Origin: Serpentinimonas raichei
GTDB lineage: Bacteria > Pseudomonadota > Gammaproteobacteria > Burkholderiales > Burkholderiaceae_C
Direction: 5' to 3'
Length of the DNA stretch: 64,000 bases
NCBI RefSeq assembly: GCF_000828895.1
Contig: NZ_AP014568.1
Span: 937,858-1,001,857 of the forward strand
Shown: in pieces, positions 48,531-57,582 of the stretch
How positions within the stretch are numbered: the stretch's first letter is position 1
How the letters are laid out: each line of letters starts with the position of its first letter
The notes under the pieces: model-generated
Told to the model about the DNA's origin: nothing
The model's database searches: none
The model's input: only the letters and a program-made list of their open reading frames with translations
Program-made: the position numbers and the translations under genes

Positions 48531-49198
48531 GGGGTTTCGGCCTCCATCAGATAGCCCAATCCGCGCACGGTTCGTATCAGCACGCTCGCGCCTTCGAGCT
48601 TGCGCCGCAAGCGGTGGATGTAAACCTCGATCGTGTTGCCGGGCCCGCTTTCGGCACCTTCGCCGGACCAGGTGGCGGCAATCTGGTCTTTGGTGACCAC
48701 GTTGCCGCGTTGCTCGATCAGCAGATTGAGCAGCGACCACTCGCGCCCACTGAGTTCGAGCGCCGTGCCGTTGTGGGTGGCGCGCCGGCGCTCGGGTTCC
48801 AGCACCAGCCCCTGCCATTGCAGCGCCGTCTGCTGGGGCAGGCTGCGCCGCAGCAAGGCTTGCAAGCGGGCTTGCAATTCGGGCCAGTCAAAGGGTTTGG
48901 TCACGTAGTCGTCGGCCCCGGCTTCAAAGCCGGCCACCCGATCATCCAGCGCATCGCGTGCTGACAGCAGCAACACCGGCAGACCCGGATTGCTGCGGCG
49001 CAAGCGCTGCAACACGGTCAGGCCATCGACCATGGGCAGGCCAAGGTCGAGCACCGCAATGTCAAACGGTTGGTGCTCTAGCAAATACTCGGCCACTGCA
49101 CCATTGGGCGCGTGCTGCACCGCATAACCCGCGCGGCCGAGTTGTTGCAGCAAAGCATCTGCCAGGAGGGGGTCGTCTTCGGCCAGCAGGAGCTTCAT
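48527..49198 (-). CDS. OmpR-family response regulator
   Basis: This is a 223-residue regulator with a receiver domain (MKLLLAEDDPLLADAL; phospho-Asp in IAVLDLGLPMVDGL near residue 51; LLLSARD; Lys in DDYVTKPFDW) and an OmpR winged-helix domain from about 125 (ELSGREWSLLNLLIEQRGNVVTKDQI, EVYIHRLRRKLEGASVLIRTVRGLGYLM). It is partner to the kinase directly downstream. It resembles QseB/TctD/GltR-type regulators. Divergent to the sugar ABC operon; four TTAA half-sites in the gap are candidate targets. Confidence 0.93.
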   Translation of the reverse strand: MKLLLAEDDPLLADALLQQLGRAGYAVQHAPNGAVAEYLLEHQPFDIAVLDLGLPMVDGLTVLQRLRRSNPGLPVLLLSARDALDDRVAGFEAGADDYVTKPFDWPELQARLQALLRRSLPQQTALQWQGLVLEPERRRATHNGTALELSGREWSLLNLLIEQRGNVVTKDQIAATWSGEGAESGPGNTIEVYIHRLRRKLEGASVLIRTVRGLGYLMEAETP

Positions 49199-49352
49199 GG
49201 GAGTGGGTGCGATGGAATCAACGGCGCATCGAGACGGGGCATGGCGTATGCGGCTGGCGTTTGGGCCAGCTTGGCGCGCCCCGATGCAGACCCTTCATTG
49301 TGCCGTGCTTGCCCCCAAGCCGGCGGGCCCAGAGCGGGCCTTGGCTTCAGGG

Positions 49353-49388
49353 TTTAACCTGGTATTAATAAATTAATTGTTTGTTAAG
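49353..49388. promoter_or_regulatory. Candidate response-regulator box (two TTAA pairs, 11-bp spacing)
   Basis: TTAA occurs at 49354, 49365, 49373 and 49384, giving two pairs with an 11-bp period, one DNA turn. Read on the minus strand the first pair is CTTAACAAACAATTAAT, very like PmrA/QseB-type boxes (cTTAA-N5/6-cTTAA). It lies between the response regulator and the sugar-binding protein gene. The remaining 276-base gap shows no gene. Confidence 0.5.
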
Positions 49389-49474
49389 ATTTCGCCGCTG
49401 CCCGGTAACGGGTTCAGCCTCCCTCGGGCAGGCAGCGTCCTTCAAACCCCAAAGCTTCAGGAGACGATCCGATC

Positions 49475-50743
49475 ATGCGCAAACTCATAGACATCAAGAA
49501 AACGCTGGTGGCTGCGGCCACCGTGCTGCTGACAGCCACCGCATTTGCCCAGACCACGGGCGGCGAGGTGGAGGTGCTGCACTGGTGGACCAGCGGCGGC
49601 GAGGCGCGCGCTGCGGCCGCGCTCAAGCAGCAGATGCAGCAGAAAGGCCACACCTGGCGCGATTTTGCCGTGGCCGGCGGCGGCGGCGACAACGCCATGA
49701 CGGTGCTCAAGTCGCGCGTGATGGCGGGCAACCCGCCTTCGGCGGCGCAGATCAAAGGACCGTCGTTGCAAGAGTGGGGCGAGCTTGGGGTGCTGACCAA
49801 CCTGAACGACGTGGCCCGCGCCGGCAACTGGGACAATTTGGTGCCGCGCGTGATCGGCGACATCATGAAACACAACGGCAACTGGATTGCGGTGCCGGTC
49901 AACGTGCACCGGGTCAATTGGCTCTGGACCAACCCCGAGGTGTTCAGGCGCGCTGGGGCCCGCGTGCCCACCAACTGGGACGAGTTTTTTGTCGCTGCCG
50001 AGGCGCTGCGCCGTGCCGGCGTGATTCCGCTGGCACACGGCGGGCAAAATTGGCAAGACTTCACCTTGTTTGAATCGGTCGCCTTGGGTGTGGGCGGCAC
50101 CGATTTTTACCGCAGCGCGCAGGTGCAACTCGACCAGACCGCGCTGCGCAGCGCAACCATGACGCGCGTGCTCGAGACTTTTCGCCGCGTCAAGGCGCAC
50201 ACCGACCGCAACGCCCCCGGCCGCGACTGGAACCTGGCCACGGCGATGGTAATTCGGGGTGAAGCCGGCATGCAACTGATGGGCGACTGGGCCAAGGGCG
50301 AGTTCATTGCCGCCGGTCGGGTGCCGGGGCGTGACTTTGGCTGCGTGGCAGCGCCCGGCACCGCCAATGCCTTCACCTTCAACGTCGACTCCTTTGCCAT
50401 GTTCCGCCTGCGCAACGAGGCCAACACCCGGGCCCAGCGCGATTTGGCCAACGCCATTTTGTCGCCGGAGTTCCAAGAGGTGTTCAACCTCAACAAGGGC
50501 TCGATCCCGGTGCGGCTGAACATGAACTTGGAGCGCTTCGATGAATGCGCCCGCATGAGCTCGCGCGATTTCGTGGAAACCGCGCGCCGTGGCACCTTGG
50601 TGCCCTCGATCGCGCACGGCATGGCGGTGCGTTCGGCGGCCTCGGGCGCCATGCAAGATGTGGTGAGCCAATTCTGGAACGACGACCGCGTGACGGTGCA
50701 AAACGCCCAAGAGCGGCTCGCCCGCGCGGCGCAGACGCGCTGA
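49475..50743 (+). CDS. Sugar ABC transporter substrate-binding protein (glucose-type)
   Basis: This is a 422-residue periplasmic binding protein (SBP family 1) with a signal peptide cleaved near AFA-QTTGG. The start VEVLHWWTSGGEARAAAALKQQMQQKGHTWRDFAVAGGGGDNA matches GtsA-type glucose/mannose binding proteins. GDWAKGEFIAAGRVPGRDFG near 270 and FNVDSFAMFRL near 305 fit as well. The operon continues with permease genes and an ATPase. Together with the neighbouring glk, zwf and edd, glucose is the probable substrate. The N-terminal basic segment (MRKLIDIKKT) is normal. Confidence 0.9.
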   Translation: MRKLIDIKKTLVAAATVLLTATAFAQTTGGEVEVLHWWTSGGEARAAAALKQQMQQKGHTWRDFAVAGGGGDNAMTVLKSRVMAGNPPSAAQIKGPSLQEWGELGVLTNLNDVARAGNWDNLVPRVIGDIMKHNGNWIAVPVNVHRVNWLWTNPEVFRRAGARVPTNWDEFFVAAEALRRAGVIPLAHGGQNWQDFTLFESVALGVGGTDFYRSAQVQLDQTALRSATMTRVLETFRRVKAHTDRNAPGRDWNLATAMVIRGEAGMQLMGDWAKGEFIAAGRVPGRDFGCVAAPGTANAFTFNVDSFAMFRLRNEANTRAQRDLANAILSPEFQEVFNLNKGSIPVRLNMNLERFDECARMSSRDFVETARRGTLVPSIAHGMAVRSAASGAMQDVVSQFWNDDRVTVQNAQERLARAAQTR

Positions 50744-50862
50744 TCCACGGCAGCCTTGTGGCTGATTTGGCTGCAATTTTGCAGTCTTGAAAGCGCAGGC
50801 GCGCACCCCGATCCGGGTGCCGCCTGCATGCCTGATTCCCAGGCTGGCCAGAGGAGTGGCAC

Positions 50863-51219
50863 ATGTTTCGCACCCCCCAAAGCAAGGCAACGGTCTGGTT
50901 GCCCAAGCTGGTGGTCGCCCCCAGCTTTTTTCTCTCGTTGCTGTTTATTTACGGCCTGATGGCTTGGAACGGCTATTTGTCGTTCACCGCTTCGCGCATC
51001 CTGCCCAACTACGAATTCATCGGGCTGGCCAATTACGAGGCCCTGTGGGTGAACGAGCGCTTCCATGTGGCCATGCGCAACCTGGCCGTTTTTGGTGTGC
51101 TCTTCATTGGCGGTTCGATGGCGCTGGGGGTGCTGCTGGCGATATTGTTGGATCAAAAAATCCGCGCCGAGGGCGTGCTGCGCACGATCTACCTGTACCC
51201 GATGGCGATTTCCTTCATC
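50863..51219 (+). pseudogene. Sugar ABC permease 1, 5' part (GtsB-like, split by IS)
   Basis: These are the first 119 codons of a MalF/GtsB-type permease: two membrane helices (VVAPSFFLSLLFIYGLMAW; LAVFGVLFIGGSMALGVLLAILLD) and the stretch VLRTIYLYPMAISFI just before the insertion. The IS supplies a stop six codons later (51237). The interrupted frame resumes exactly at 52965 after the 6-bp target duplication. Joined, the two parts would make 293 residues, the normal family size. Confidence 0.92.
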
Positions 51220-52958
51220 CCTGAATCCGTGACCTGAACCCCACAAACCCAACGTTTTTCGATTATAATCAACGCACTACCAACATCCCACCGCGCACCC
51301 AGCAGGTGCAAGCGCCGCAAATGACTGACCCAGTCGAGTTCGTTGTCAAAAAGCTGCCCTACGACTTGTCCAGCCACGGTGGCTTGGCCTTGGTGGGGCG
51401 CTTGTTCAAGCGCATCAACCTGCCGGCCATGGTCGATCCCAAATACCCGGTTCGTGCTGGCATCGCCAACAGCGACATCCTCAAGTGCTACGTAGCCATG
51501 CTCACCTTGGGCAAGAACGACTTCGAAGCCGTCGAAGCCTTTCGCAAGCAGCGCTTTGCCCACCAAGCCTTGGGCCTGCGCGCCGTGCCCTCCAGCGCCA
51601 CCTTGCGCCAGCGCTTCGACGCCATGGGCTGCGAGTGGAGCGAACTGGCCGACTCGATCAACCGCGCCCTGCTGGGCCTGCACATCGATGGTGCAGCGAT
51701 CGACTTCGGCACCCTGCCCAGCGGCCACCTGCCACTGGACATCGACACCTTCGTCATGGATCAGAGCGACAGCGCCAAAGAAGGCGTCTCCTACACCTAC
51801 GCCGGCGTCGATGGCTACTGCCCCATCGCCCTGTACCTGGGCACCCGCGGCTACTGTCTGGAGCTCGATCTGCGAGCGGGCAGCCAGCACAGCGCGCGCG
51901 AGAGCGAATACAACATCGAACGGGCCCTGAGCACCGCCTGTGCGGTGGCCCAAGCGCCCTTGCTGCTGCGCGCCGACTCGGGCTTTTGCTCGCAGCACCT
52001 GATGGCGCGCACACTGGAACAAGCGGCCAAGCTGGGGCGCCAAGTCGATCTGCTGATCAAATGGAATCCGCGCGCCGCGCCGGTGGAGCAGATTGCCGCC
52101 CAGCGCTGCGCCGATGCCCACACCGTCTGGAACCCGCTTCGAGCCGGCAAGCGCGAATGCCTGTGGAGCGAAGCGCTGCTTGGCATTGAAACCCAAGCAG
52201 GAAGCAGCCGCGCACTGCGCCGTGTCTATCGCCTGACCGAGCGCACGCTGGACAAGCGGGGCCAGCCCTTGCTCTTTCCCGAGTACGTGCTGGAGGGCTG
52301 GAGCACCACGCTGGGGCCAGAAGTCACGCATGAGCAAGTCATCACCCTGTACCGAGACCATGCCACGCACGAGCAGTTTCATGCCGAGTTCAAGACCGAC
52401 ATGGACTTGAACCGACTGCCCTCGGGCAAGTTTGCCACCAACCATCTGGTGTGCTCGCTGGCGGCGCTGGCCATGAACCTGTTGCGCATCGTGGGGCAGT
52501 ACACGCTGCACGAGAGCGACAGCCCGATGCGCAAGACCGCGCTGCGCCGGCGCATCAAGACCGTGATGCAAGAGCTGATGTACAAGGCCGCGCGCGTCAT
52601 CAGCCACGCCCGAGGCTGGACCTTGGGCATCTCGGGCTCGGACTCGGGCTTTGCGGTGTTTGAGCGCGCCTTTGGCAAGATGAAGGCGGCTTAGGGCTGC
52701 TGGCTGGGCCAGATCGGGCTCAGCGAGTTCACGGATGGCGAAAAACGCAGGGTTCTGCGGGGCTAAGGCTGCGCCGGGGGTGGCGAAAGCGGGCGAAAGC
52801 ACGGCTAGATGGGCTTGCAAGAGCCTTGTGGGGGCTGTTTGTAAGCACCGCCGGGCCTTCTCACTGCCCTTTGGGCGGGAAAAGTGCGAGAAACCCCTGT
52901 TTCGGGCAGCGGTTGGGTGGGCATGAGGGGGTGGCCCAATTGAGGTCACGGATTCAGG
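51220..52958. mobile_element. IS1380-family insertion sequence (1,739 bp)
   Basis: The ends are perfect 16-bp inverted repeats, CCTGAATCCGTGACCT at 51220-51235 and its complement at 52943-52958. A direct repeat TTCATC flanks both sides (51214-51219, 52959-52964), one more base than the 4-5 usually cited for this family, so one shared base may be chance. One transposase gene is carried, followed by about 250 bases without a convincing gene. It disrupts the permease gene of the sugar ABC operon. Ends and gene look intact, so the insertion is probably recent. Confidence 0.95.
51321..52694 (+). CDS. IS1380-family transposase
   Basis: This is a DDE transposase of 457 residues. The family pattern is clear: LPLDIDTFVMDQSDSAKEGVSYTY near 150 (first Asp), the GYCPIALYLGTRGY segment, ELDLRAGSQHSA, LLRADSGFCS near 220 (second Asp) and RDHATHEQFHAEFKTDMDLNRLPSG near 350 (Glu). 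The ATG at 51321 was taken; an in-frame GTG 15 bases upstream is possible. No frameshift was seen, so the element may still be mobile. Confidence 0.95.
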   Translation: MTDPVEFVVKKLPYDLSSHGGLALVGRLFKRINLPAMVDPKYPVRAGIANSDILKCYVAMLTLGKNDFEAVEAFRKQRFAHQALGLRAVPSSATLRQRFDAMGCEWSELADSINRALLGLHIDGAAIDFGTLPSGHLPLDIDTFVMDQSDSAKEGVSYTYAGVDGYCPIALYLGTRGYCLELDLRAGSQHSARESEYNIERALSTACAVAQAPLLLRADSGFCSQHLMARTLEQAAKLGRQVDLLIKWNPRAAPVEQIAAQRCADAHTVWNPLRAGKRECLWSEALLGIETQAGSSRALRRVYRLTERTLDKRGQPLLFPEYVLEGWSTTLGPEVTHEQVITLYRDHATHEQFHAEFKTDMDLNRLPSGKFATNHLVCSLAALAMNLLRIVGQYTLHESDSPMRKTALRRRIKTVMQELMYKAARVISHARGWTLGISGSDSGFAVFERAFGKMKAA

Positions 52959-52964
52959 TTCATC

Positions 52965-53489
52965 GTCACCGGTACGGCCTGGAAATGGATGCTCAATCCG
53001 GGCATGGGGCTGGAGCACCTGATGCACCAATGGGGCTTCGAGACCTTCAGCTTTGGCTGGTTGGTCGATCCCCAAATGGCGATTTACTGCGTAGTGATTG
53101 CCGGCATCTGGCAGTGCGCGGGCTTTGTCATGGCGCTGTTTCTGGCCGCCTTGCGTGGCATCGACGAATCCATCATCAAGGCAGCGCAGGTCGATGGCGC
53201 CAGCCTGCCGCGCATTTACTGGAGCATCATCCTGCCCAGCCTGGGTCCGGTTTTTTTTAGCACCTTCATTGTGGTCAGCCATTTGGCGATCAAGAGCTTC
53301 GACCTCGTGATGGCGCTTACCGCCGGGGGCCCCGGCTTTGCCACCGACCTGCCGGCGACTTTCATGTATGCCCATGCCTTTACCCGTGGTCAGATTGGGC
53401 TCGGCGCAGCCAGCGCCATGGTCATGTTGGCGGTGGTGGCTGCGATCGTGGTGCCCTACCTCTATTCCGAACTGAGGAGCAAGCGATGA
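52965..53489 (+). pseudogene. Sugar ABC permease 1, 3' part (GtsB-like)
   Basis: This is the remaining 174 codons of the split permease. It begins VTGTAWKWMLNPGMGLEHLM and contains the ABC-permease EAA loop, AALRGIDESIIKAAQVDGASLPRIYWSIILPSLGP (E-A-A---G pattern). It has no start of its own. It ends overlapping gtsC by 4 bases (ATGA). If the IS drives outward transcription, the downstream genes may still be read. Confidence 0.92.
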
Positions 53490-54343
53490 CGATTCGCCTC
53501 TCGATCCACCGCATCGTCCTATGGACCTTGCTGCTGGTGTTTGCGCTGTGGTTTTTGGCGCCTTTGTACGTGATGCTGGTGACCTCGCTCAAAGACGCCG
53601 AGCAGTTGCGTGCCGGCAATTTGCTCAGCCTGCCCACCGATCCGACCCTGTACGCCTGGTTCAAAGCCTGGGGTTCGGCCTGCACCGGGGTGCAATGCGA
53701 GGGCTTGCAGCCCTTTTTCTGGAACTCGGTGCAGATGGTGGTGCCGGCGGTGCTGATTTCCACCTTCATAGGCGCGCTCAATGGCTATGTGCTTAGCAAA
53801 TGGCGCTTTCGCGGCAGCGAGCTGCTGTTTGCCTTCATGCTGTTTGGCGTGTTCATGCCGATGCAAGTGGTGCTGCTGCCCATGAGCCAGGTGCTGGGCT
53901 GGCTGGGTTTGGCTAGTTCGATCTGGGGCCTGATTCTGGTGCACGTGCTGGCCGGCATTCCCACCACCACCTTGTTTTTCCGCAATTATTACGTGGGCTT
54001 GCCGGATGAGCTGATCAAGGCGGCGCAGCTCGATGGGGCCACGTTTTGGCAAATTTTCTGGCTCATCGTGGTGCCGCTCTCGACCCCGATCATCGTGGTG
54101 ACGCTGATTTGGCAATTCACCAACATCTGGAACGATTTTTTGTATGGCGTGGTATTTTCCGATTCTGGCAGCATGCCGATCACGGTGGGCCTGAACAACT
54201 TGGCCAACACCTCGGGCGTGGTCAAGGAATACAACGTGGTAATGGCGGCGGCGCTGATTGCCGCGCTGCCGACGTTGATCATTTACATTGTGGCGGGTAA
54301 GTTCTTTTTGCGCGGCTTGACCGCCGGTGCGGTGAAAGGTTGA
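53486..54343 (+). CDS. Sugar ABC transporter permease 2 (GtsC/MalG-like)
   Basis: This is a 285-residue inner membrane permease with six helices. The start MTIRLSIHRIVLWTLLLVFALWFLAPLYVMLVTSLKD is typical of the MalG branch. The EAA loop is YYVGLPDELIKAAQLDGATFWQIFWLIVVPLSTPI near 175. It overlaps the first permease gene by ATGA and precedes the ATPase gene by 3 bases. It is intact, but lies downstream of the IS insertion and lacks its permease partner. Confidence 0.92.
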   Translation: MTIRLSIHRIVLWTLLLVFALWFLAPLYVMLVTSLKDAEQLRAGNLLSLPTDPTLYAWFKAWGSACTGVQCEGLQPFFWNSVQMVVPAVLISTFIGALNGYVLSKWRFRGSELLFAFMLFGVFMPMQVVLLPMSQVLGWLGLASSIWGLILVHVLAGIPTTTLFFRNYYVGLPDELIKAAQLDGATFWQIFWLIVVPLSTPIIVVTLIWQFTNIWNDFLYGVVFSDSGSMPITVGLNNLANTSGVVKEYNVVMAAALIAALPTLIIYIVAGKFFLRGLTAGAVKG

Positions 54344-54346
54344 TTC

Positions 54347-55417
54347 ATGGGCGCGTTGAGCATCAAGCAAATTCACAAATCCTTCAATGCCACCACGCAG
54401 GTGCTCAAGGGCATCGATCTGGAGATCGAGAAGGGCGAGTTCCTGATTCTGGTCGGGCCTTCGGGCTGCGGCAAATCCACCCTGCTGAGCATGATTGCCG
54501 GCCTCGATGCCCCCACCTCGGGCCGAATCTTCATCGGCGAGCGCGATGTCACCGATCTGCCCAGCAAAGACCGCGACATTGCCATGGTGTTCCAGAGCTA
54601 CGCCCTCTACCCCAACATGACGGTGGCCCGAAACATTGCCTTTGGGCTGGAGATACGCAAAATCCCCAAAGCCGAGCGCGAGGCGGCGGTGCAGCGGGTG
54701 GCGCAAATGCTGCAAATCGGGCATTTGCTCGACCGCAAGCCGGGCCAGCTCTCGGGCGGGCAGCGCCAGCGCGTGGCCATGGGGCGTGCTTTGGCGCGCG
54801 ATCCGGTGCTGTTTTTGTTTGACGAGCCGCTGTCCAACCTCGACGCCAAATTGCGCGTCGAGATGCGCGCCGAAATCAAGCAATTGCACCTGCGCACCCG
54901 CACCACCACGGTGTATGTGACGCACGATCAGGTGGAGGCCATGACGCTGGGTGACCGCATTGCCGTCATGAAAGACGGCTTGGTGCAGCAGTTTGGCACC
55001 CCGGCGCAAATTTATCGCCAGCCCGCCAACCGCTTCGTGGCTGAATTCATCGGCTCACCGGCGATGAACATGGTCGATGCCACGCGCGTGGGCGATAACC
55101 TGACCGCCCATGGCGTGGCGCTCGATCTCGATGCGCAACAGGCCCAAGCGGTGCGCCGGCACGCCCACAGCGAACTGGTGTTTGGGCTGCGCCCAGAAAA
55201 CCTCAGCTTTGCCAATTCTGGCATGCCCGGTACCCTGACCATGATCGAGCCCACCGGGCCAGAGTCTTACGCCACGCTGGATACCGCGATCGGCGCGCTC
55301 ACGGCGCGCGTGCCGGGCTTGCTCAACGCCCAGGTGGGCGAGCGCGTTTTTGTGCGTTGGGATCCAAGCGAGGCGCACCTGTTCGACCGCCACAGCGGCC
55401 AACGGCTGGCGCTTTAA
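54347..55417 (+). CDS. Sugar ABC transporter ATP-binding protein (MsmK/UgpC/GtsD-type)
   Basis: This is a 356-residue ABC ATPase of the sugar-importer (CUT1) class. The Walker A is GPSGCGKSTLL near residue 40, the signature LSGGQRQRVAMGRALARDP near 137 and the Walker B FLFDEPLSNLDAKLR near 157. The C-terminal regulatory (TOBE/OB) domain covers about 240-350, including GLRPENLSF. ATPases of this class can serve several sugar importers. It follows gtsC immediately. Confidence 0.95.
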   Translation: MGALSIKQIHKSFNATTQVLKGIDLEIEKGEFLILVGPSGCGKSTLLSMIAGLDAPTSGRIFIGERDVTDLPSKDRDIAMVFQSYALYPNMTVARNIAFGLEIRKIPKAEREAAVQRVAQMLQIGHLLDRKPGQLSGGQRQRVAMGRALARDPVLFLFDEPLSNLDAKLRVEMRAEIKQLHLRTRTTTVYVTHDQVEAMTLGDRIAVMKDGLVQQFGTPAQIYRQPANRFVAEFIGSPAMNMVDATRVGDNLTAHGVALDLDAQQAQAVRRHAHSELVFGLRPENLSFANSGMPGTLTMIEPTGPESYATLDTAIGALTARVPGLLNAQVGERVFVRWDPSEAHLFDRHSGQRLAL

Positions 55418-55421
55418 GGCC

Positions 55422-56510
55422 ATGTCGCATCCAGTCGCCATCGGCGTGGCTCTGGTGGGCTGGGGCTACGCCGGCGCCACCCTGCACGCCCCCCTGATTG
55501 CCGCCACCAGTGGCCTCAAACTGGTGGCGGTGGCGAGCAGCCGCCACGCGGGCCCGCCTGCATCCCTGACGCCCGCGCTGGCGGCGGCGCTTTCGGCTTG
55601 CGTCTGGTTGCCCGATGTGGCGTCTGTGCTGGCGCTGCCCGAGGTGCAACTGGTGGTGCTGGCCACGCCCAATGAAACCCATTTTCCCTTGGCCCAGATG
55701 GCGCTGGCGGCCGGCAAGCATGTGCTGATCGACAAGCCCTTTGCGCTCACCTTGGCGCAGGCCGATGCCCTGATCGCGCAAGCGCAGGCCACGCAGCGCC
55801 TGCTGACGGTGTTTCACAACCGGCGCTGGGACAGCGATTTCATCGAGTTGCAACAGGTGCTGGCCGAGGGCCGCCTAGGGCGGGTGACGCATGTGGAGTC
55901 GCACCTTGACCGCTTTCGGCCGCAGGTGCGCGTGCGCTGGCGCGAATCCGCCCAGCCCGGGGCCGGCTTGTGGTTTGACTTGGGGCCGCACTTGCTCGAT
56001 CAGGCCTTGCAGTTGTTTGGCGCGCCCGATTCGATACAGCTCCACACCCAGCGCCAGCGCGACGGCGCCTTGTGCGACGACTGGTTTCACGCCCTGCTGC
56101 GCTATCCGCGGCATTGCATGATCTTGCATGCCAGTGTGTTGGCCGCGCAGCCCGCACCGCGCTGGACCGTGCACGGCACCCACGGCAGCTACCTGCGCCA
56201 GCAGGGCGACGGACAGGAAGAGGCCCTCAAGGCGGGTCGCATGCCGGCGCTGGATGCGCGCTGGGGCCAAGGCGATGCACCGGGGGCGCTCACGCTGGCG
56301 CAGCCCGATGGTGCCCTAGCTGCGGCGGCGCCGCTGCCCGACGGCGCGGGCGATTGGCGCCATTTTTACGCCGGTGTGTGCGCGGCGCTGGCGGGTCGCG
56401 TGGCGGCGCCCCCGGTGACGGCGCAGCAGGCCCGCTGCGTGATGGATTGGCTCGAACGCGGTTGGGGCAGCCAGTCGTCAGCCCATGCCGGGCAATCATC
56501 GGGTGCCTGA
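55422..56510 (+). CDS. Gfo/Idh/MocA-family oxidoreductase
   Basis: This 362-residue NAD(P)-dependent dehydrogenase is of the YdgJ-like branch. The N-terminal Rossmann fold has ALVGWGYAGATLHAPLI near 12, VLATPNETHFPLAQMALAAGKHVLIDKPF near 80-105 (the EKP-type motif appears as DKP) and the C-terminal domain contains the GAGLWFDLGPHLLDQALQLFG segment with the conserved Asp-His pair. Substrate probably a sugar or polyol, judged by its position directly after the sugar ABC ATPase gene (4 bases) and before glk. The ATG at 55422 fits the family start. Confidence 0.88.
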   Translation: MSHPVAIGVALVGWGYAGATLHAPLIAATSGLKLVAVASSRHAGPPASLTPALAAALSACVWLPDVASVLALPEVQLVVLATPNETHFPLAQMALAAGKHVLIDKPFALTLAQADALIAQAQATQRLLTVFHNRRWDSDFIELQQVLAEGRLGRVTHVESHLDRFRPQVRVRWRESAQPGAGLWFDLGPHLLDQALQLFGAPDSIQLHTQRQRDGALCDDWFHALLRYPRHCMILHASVLAAQPAPRWTVHGTHGSYLRQQGDGQEEALKAGRMPALDARWGQGDAPGALTLAQPDGALAAAAPLPDGAGDWRHFYAGVCAALAGRVAAPPVTAQQARCVMDWLERGWGSQSSAHAGQSSGA

Positions 56511-56568
56511 TGCCGGGTCTGACGCCTTTTGTGCAAGACTGCTCATGAATTTCGACAGGACCCATCCG

Positions 56569-57570
56569 ATGTCACACGACCCCCACGCCCCGCGGCTGCT
56601 GGCCGACATAGGTGGCACCAATGCCCGCTTTGCCTGGCAGGCCCGTTCGGGTGCCACGCCCGAGGCGCTGCAAACCCTGCCCTGTGCCTACTACGCCACG
56701 CTGGAACTGGCCATGCAGGCCTATCTGGAGCGGGTGCAGCGGCCACGCCCTGTGTTGGCCGCGCTGGCGATTGCCAACCCGGTGCACGGCGACCGGGTGC
56801 GCATGACCAATCACCACTGGTCGTTTTCGATTGCCGATTTGCGCCAGCGCATGGGCTTGCAGCGGCTCGAGGTGCTGAACGACTTTGCCGCGCTGGCCTT
56901 GGCCTTGCCCGACCTGTTGCCAAACGAAAAGCGCTTGCTGGCGGGCTGCAACCCTGATCCCGACGCCGATGTTCAGGATGGCCCAGAGAGGGCGGTTGGC
57001 CCGTTGGCCCTGATCGGCGCCGGCACCGGTTTGGGGGTATCGGGCCTGCTGCCCTTGCCCAACGGCGGCTGGCTGCCAATTGCAGGCGAAGGCGGGCACG
57101 TGACGCTGGCGGCCAGCAACGCCCGCGAACAACAGGTGCTCGAGGCCTTGCAGCAGCGCCACGGCCACGTATCGGCCGAACGCGCCATCAGCGGTGCGGG
57201 CTTGGTCGATTTGTACCAGGTACTGTGCCGGGCCGAGACCTGCCGGCCGAACGATTGGGGGGCAGCAGAAATCAGCGCTGCGGCCCTGCAAGGCCACACC
57301 CAGGCGCGCGCTGCGCTCGAGCTGTTTTGCGCCTTCCTTGGAACGGTGGCGGGCAATCTGGCACTCACCTTGGGTGCGCGCGGCGGTCTCTACATCGGTG
57401 GGGGGATCGTGCCCAAACTCGGGGTGTTTTTTGATCAGACCGCATTTCGCGAGCGCTTTGTTGCCAAGGGGCGCTTTCGGGCCTATCTGGAATCGATACC
57501 GGTGTGGGTGATCGTGGCCGAGCAGTCGCCGGCCCTGCGCGGCGCGGCCCGGGTGCTGGAGCGGCTTTGA
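56569..57570 (+). CDS. glk: Glucokinase
   Basis: Glk phosphorylates glucose to glucose-6-phosphate, feeding Zwf. The 333 residues show the phosphate-binding RLLADIGGTNARFAWQ near 10, ANPVHGDRVRMTNHHWSFS near 80, EVLNDFAALALALPDL near 102 (catalytic Asp) and IGAGTGLGVSGLLP near 148. This is the bacterial Glk family of about 320 residues. The second ATG (56569) was chosen because AGGA lies 7 bases upstream; an in-frame ATG at 56545 is possible. It is convergent with hexR. Confidence 0.95.
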   Translation: MSHDPHAPRLLADIGGTNARFAWQARSGATPEALQTLPCAYYATLELAMQAYLERVQRPRPVLAALAIANPVHGDRVRMTNHHWSFSIADLRQRMGLQRLEVLNDFAALALALPDLLPNEKRLLAGCNPDPDADVQDGPERAVGPLALIGAGTGLGVSGLLPLPNGGWLPIAGEGGHVTLAASNAREQQVLEALQQRHGHVSAERAISGAGLVDLYQVLCRAETCRPNDWGAAEISAAALQGHTQARAALELFCAFLGTVAGNLALTLGARGGLYIGGGIVPKLGVFFDQTAFRERFVAKGRFRAYLESIPVWVIVAEQSPALRGAARVLERL

Positions 57571-57582
57571 GGCACAGGGAGC

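Noticed and set aside
52735..52926. A 63-codon open frame in the 3' part of the IS1380-family element
   Set aside because: It has no recognisable domain or ribosome site; IS1380 elements normally carry one gene.
53519..55009. A long minus-strand open frame opposite the sugar permease and ATPase genes
   Set aside because: It is a His/Gln/Arg-rich shadow frame with no family features; the plus-strand genes are certain.
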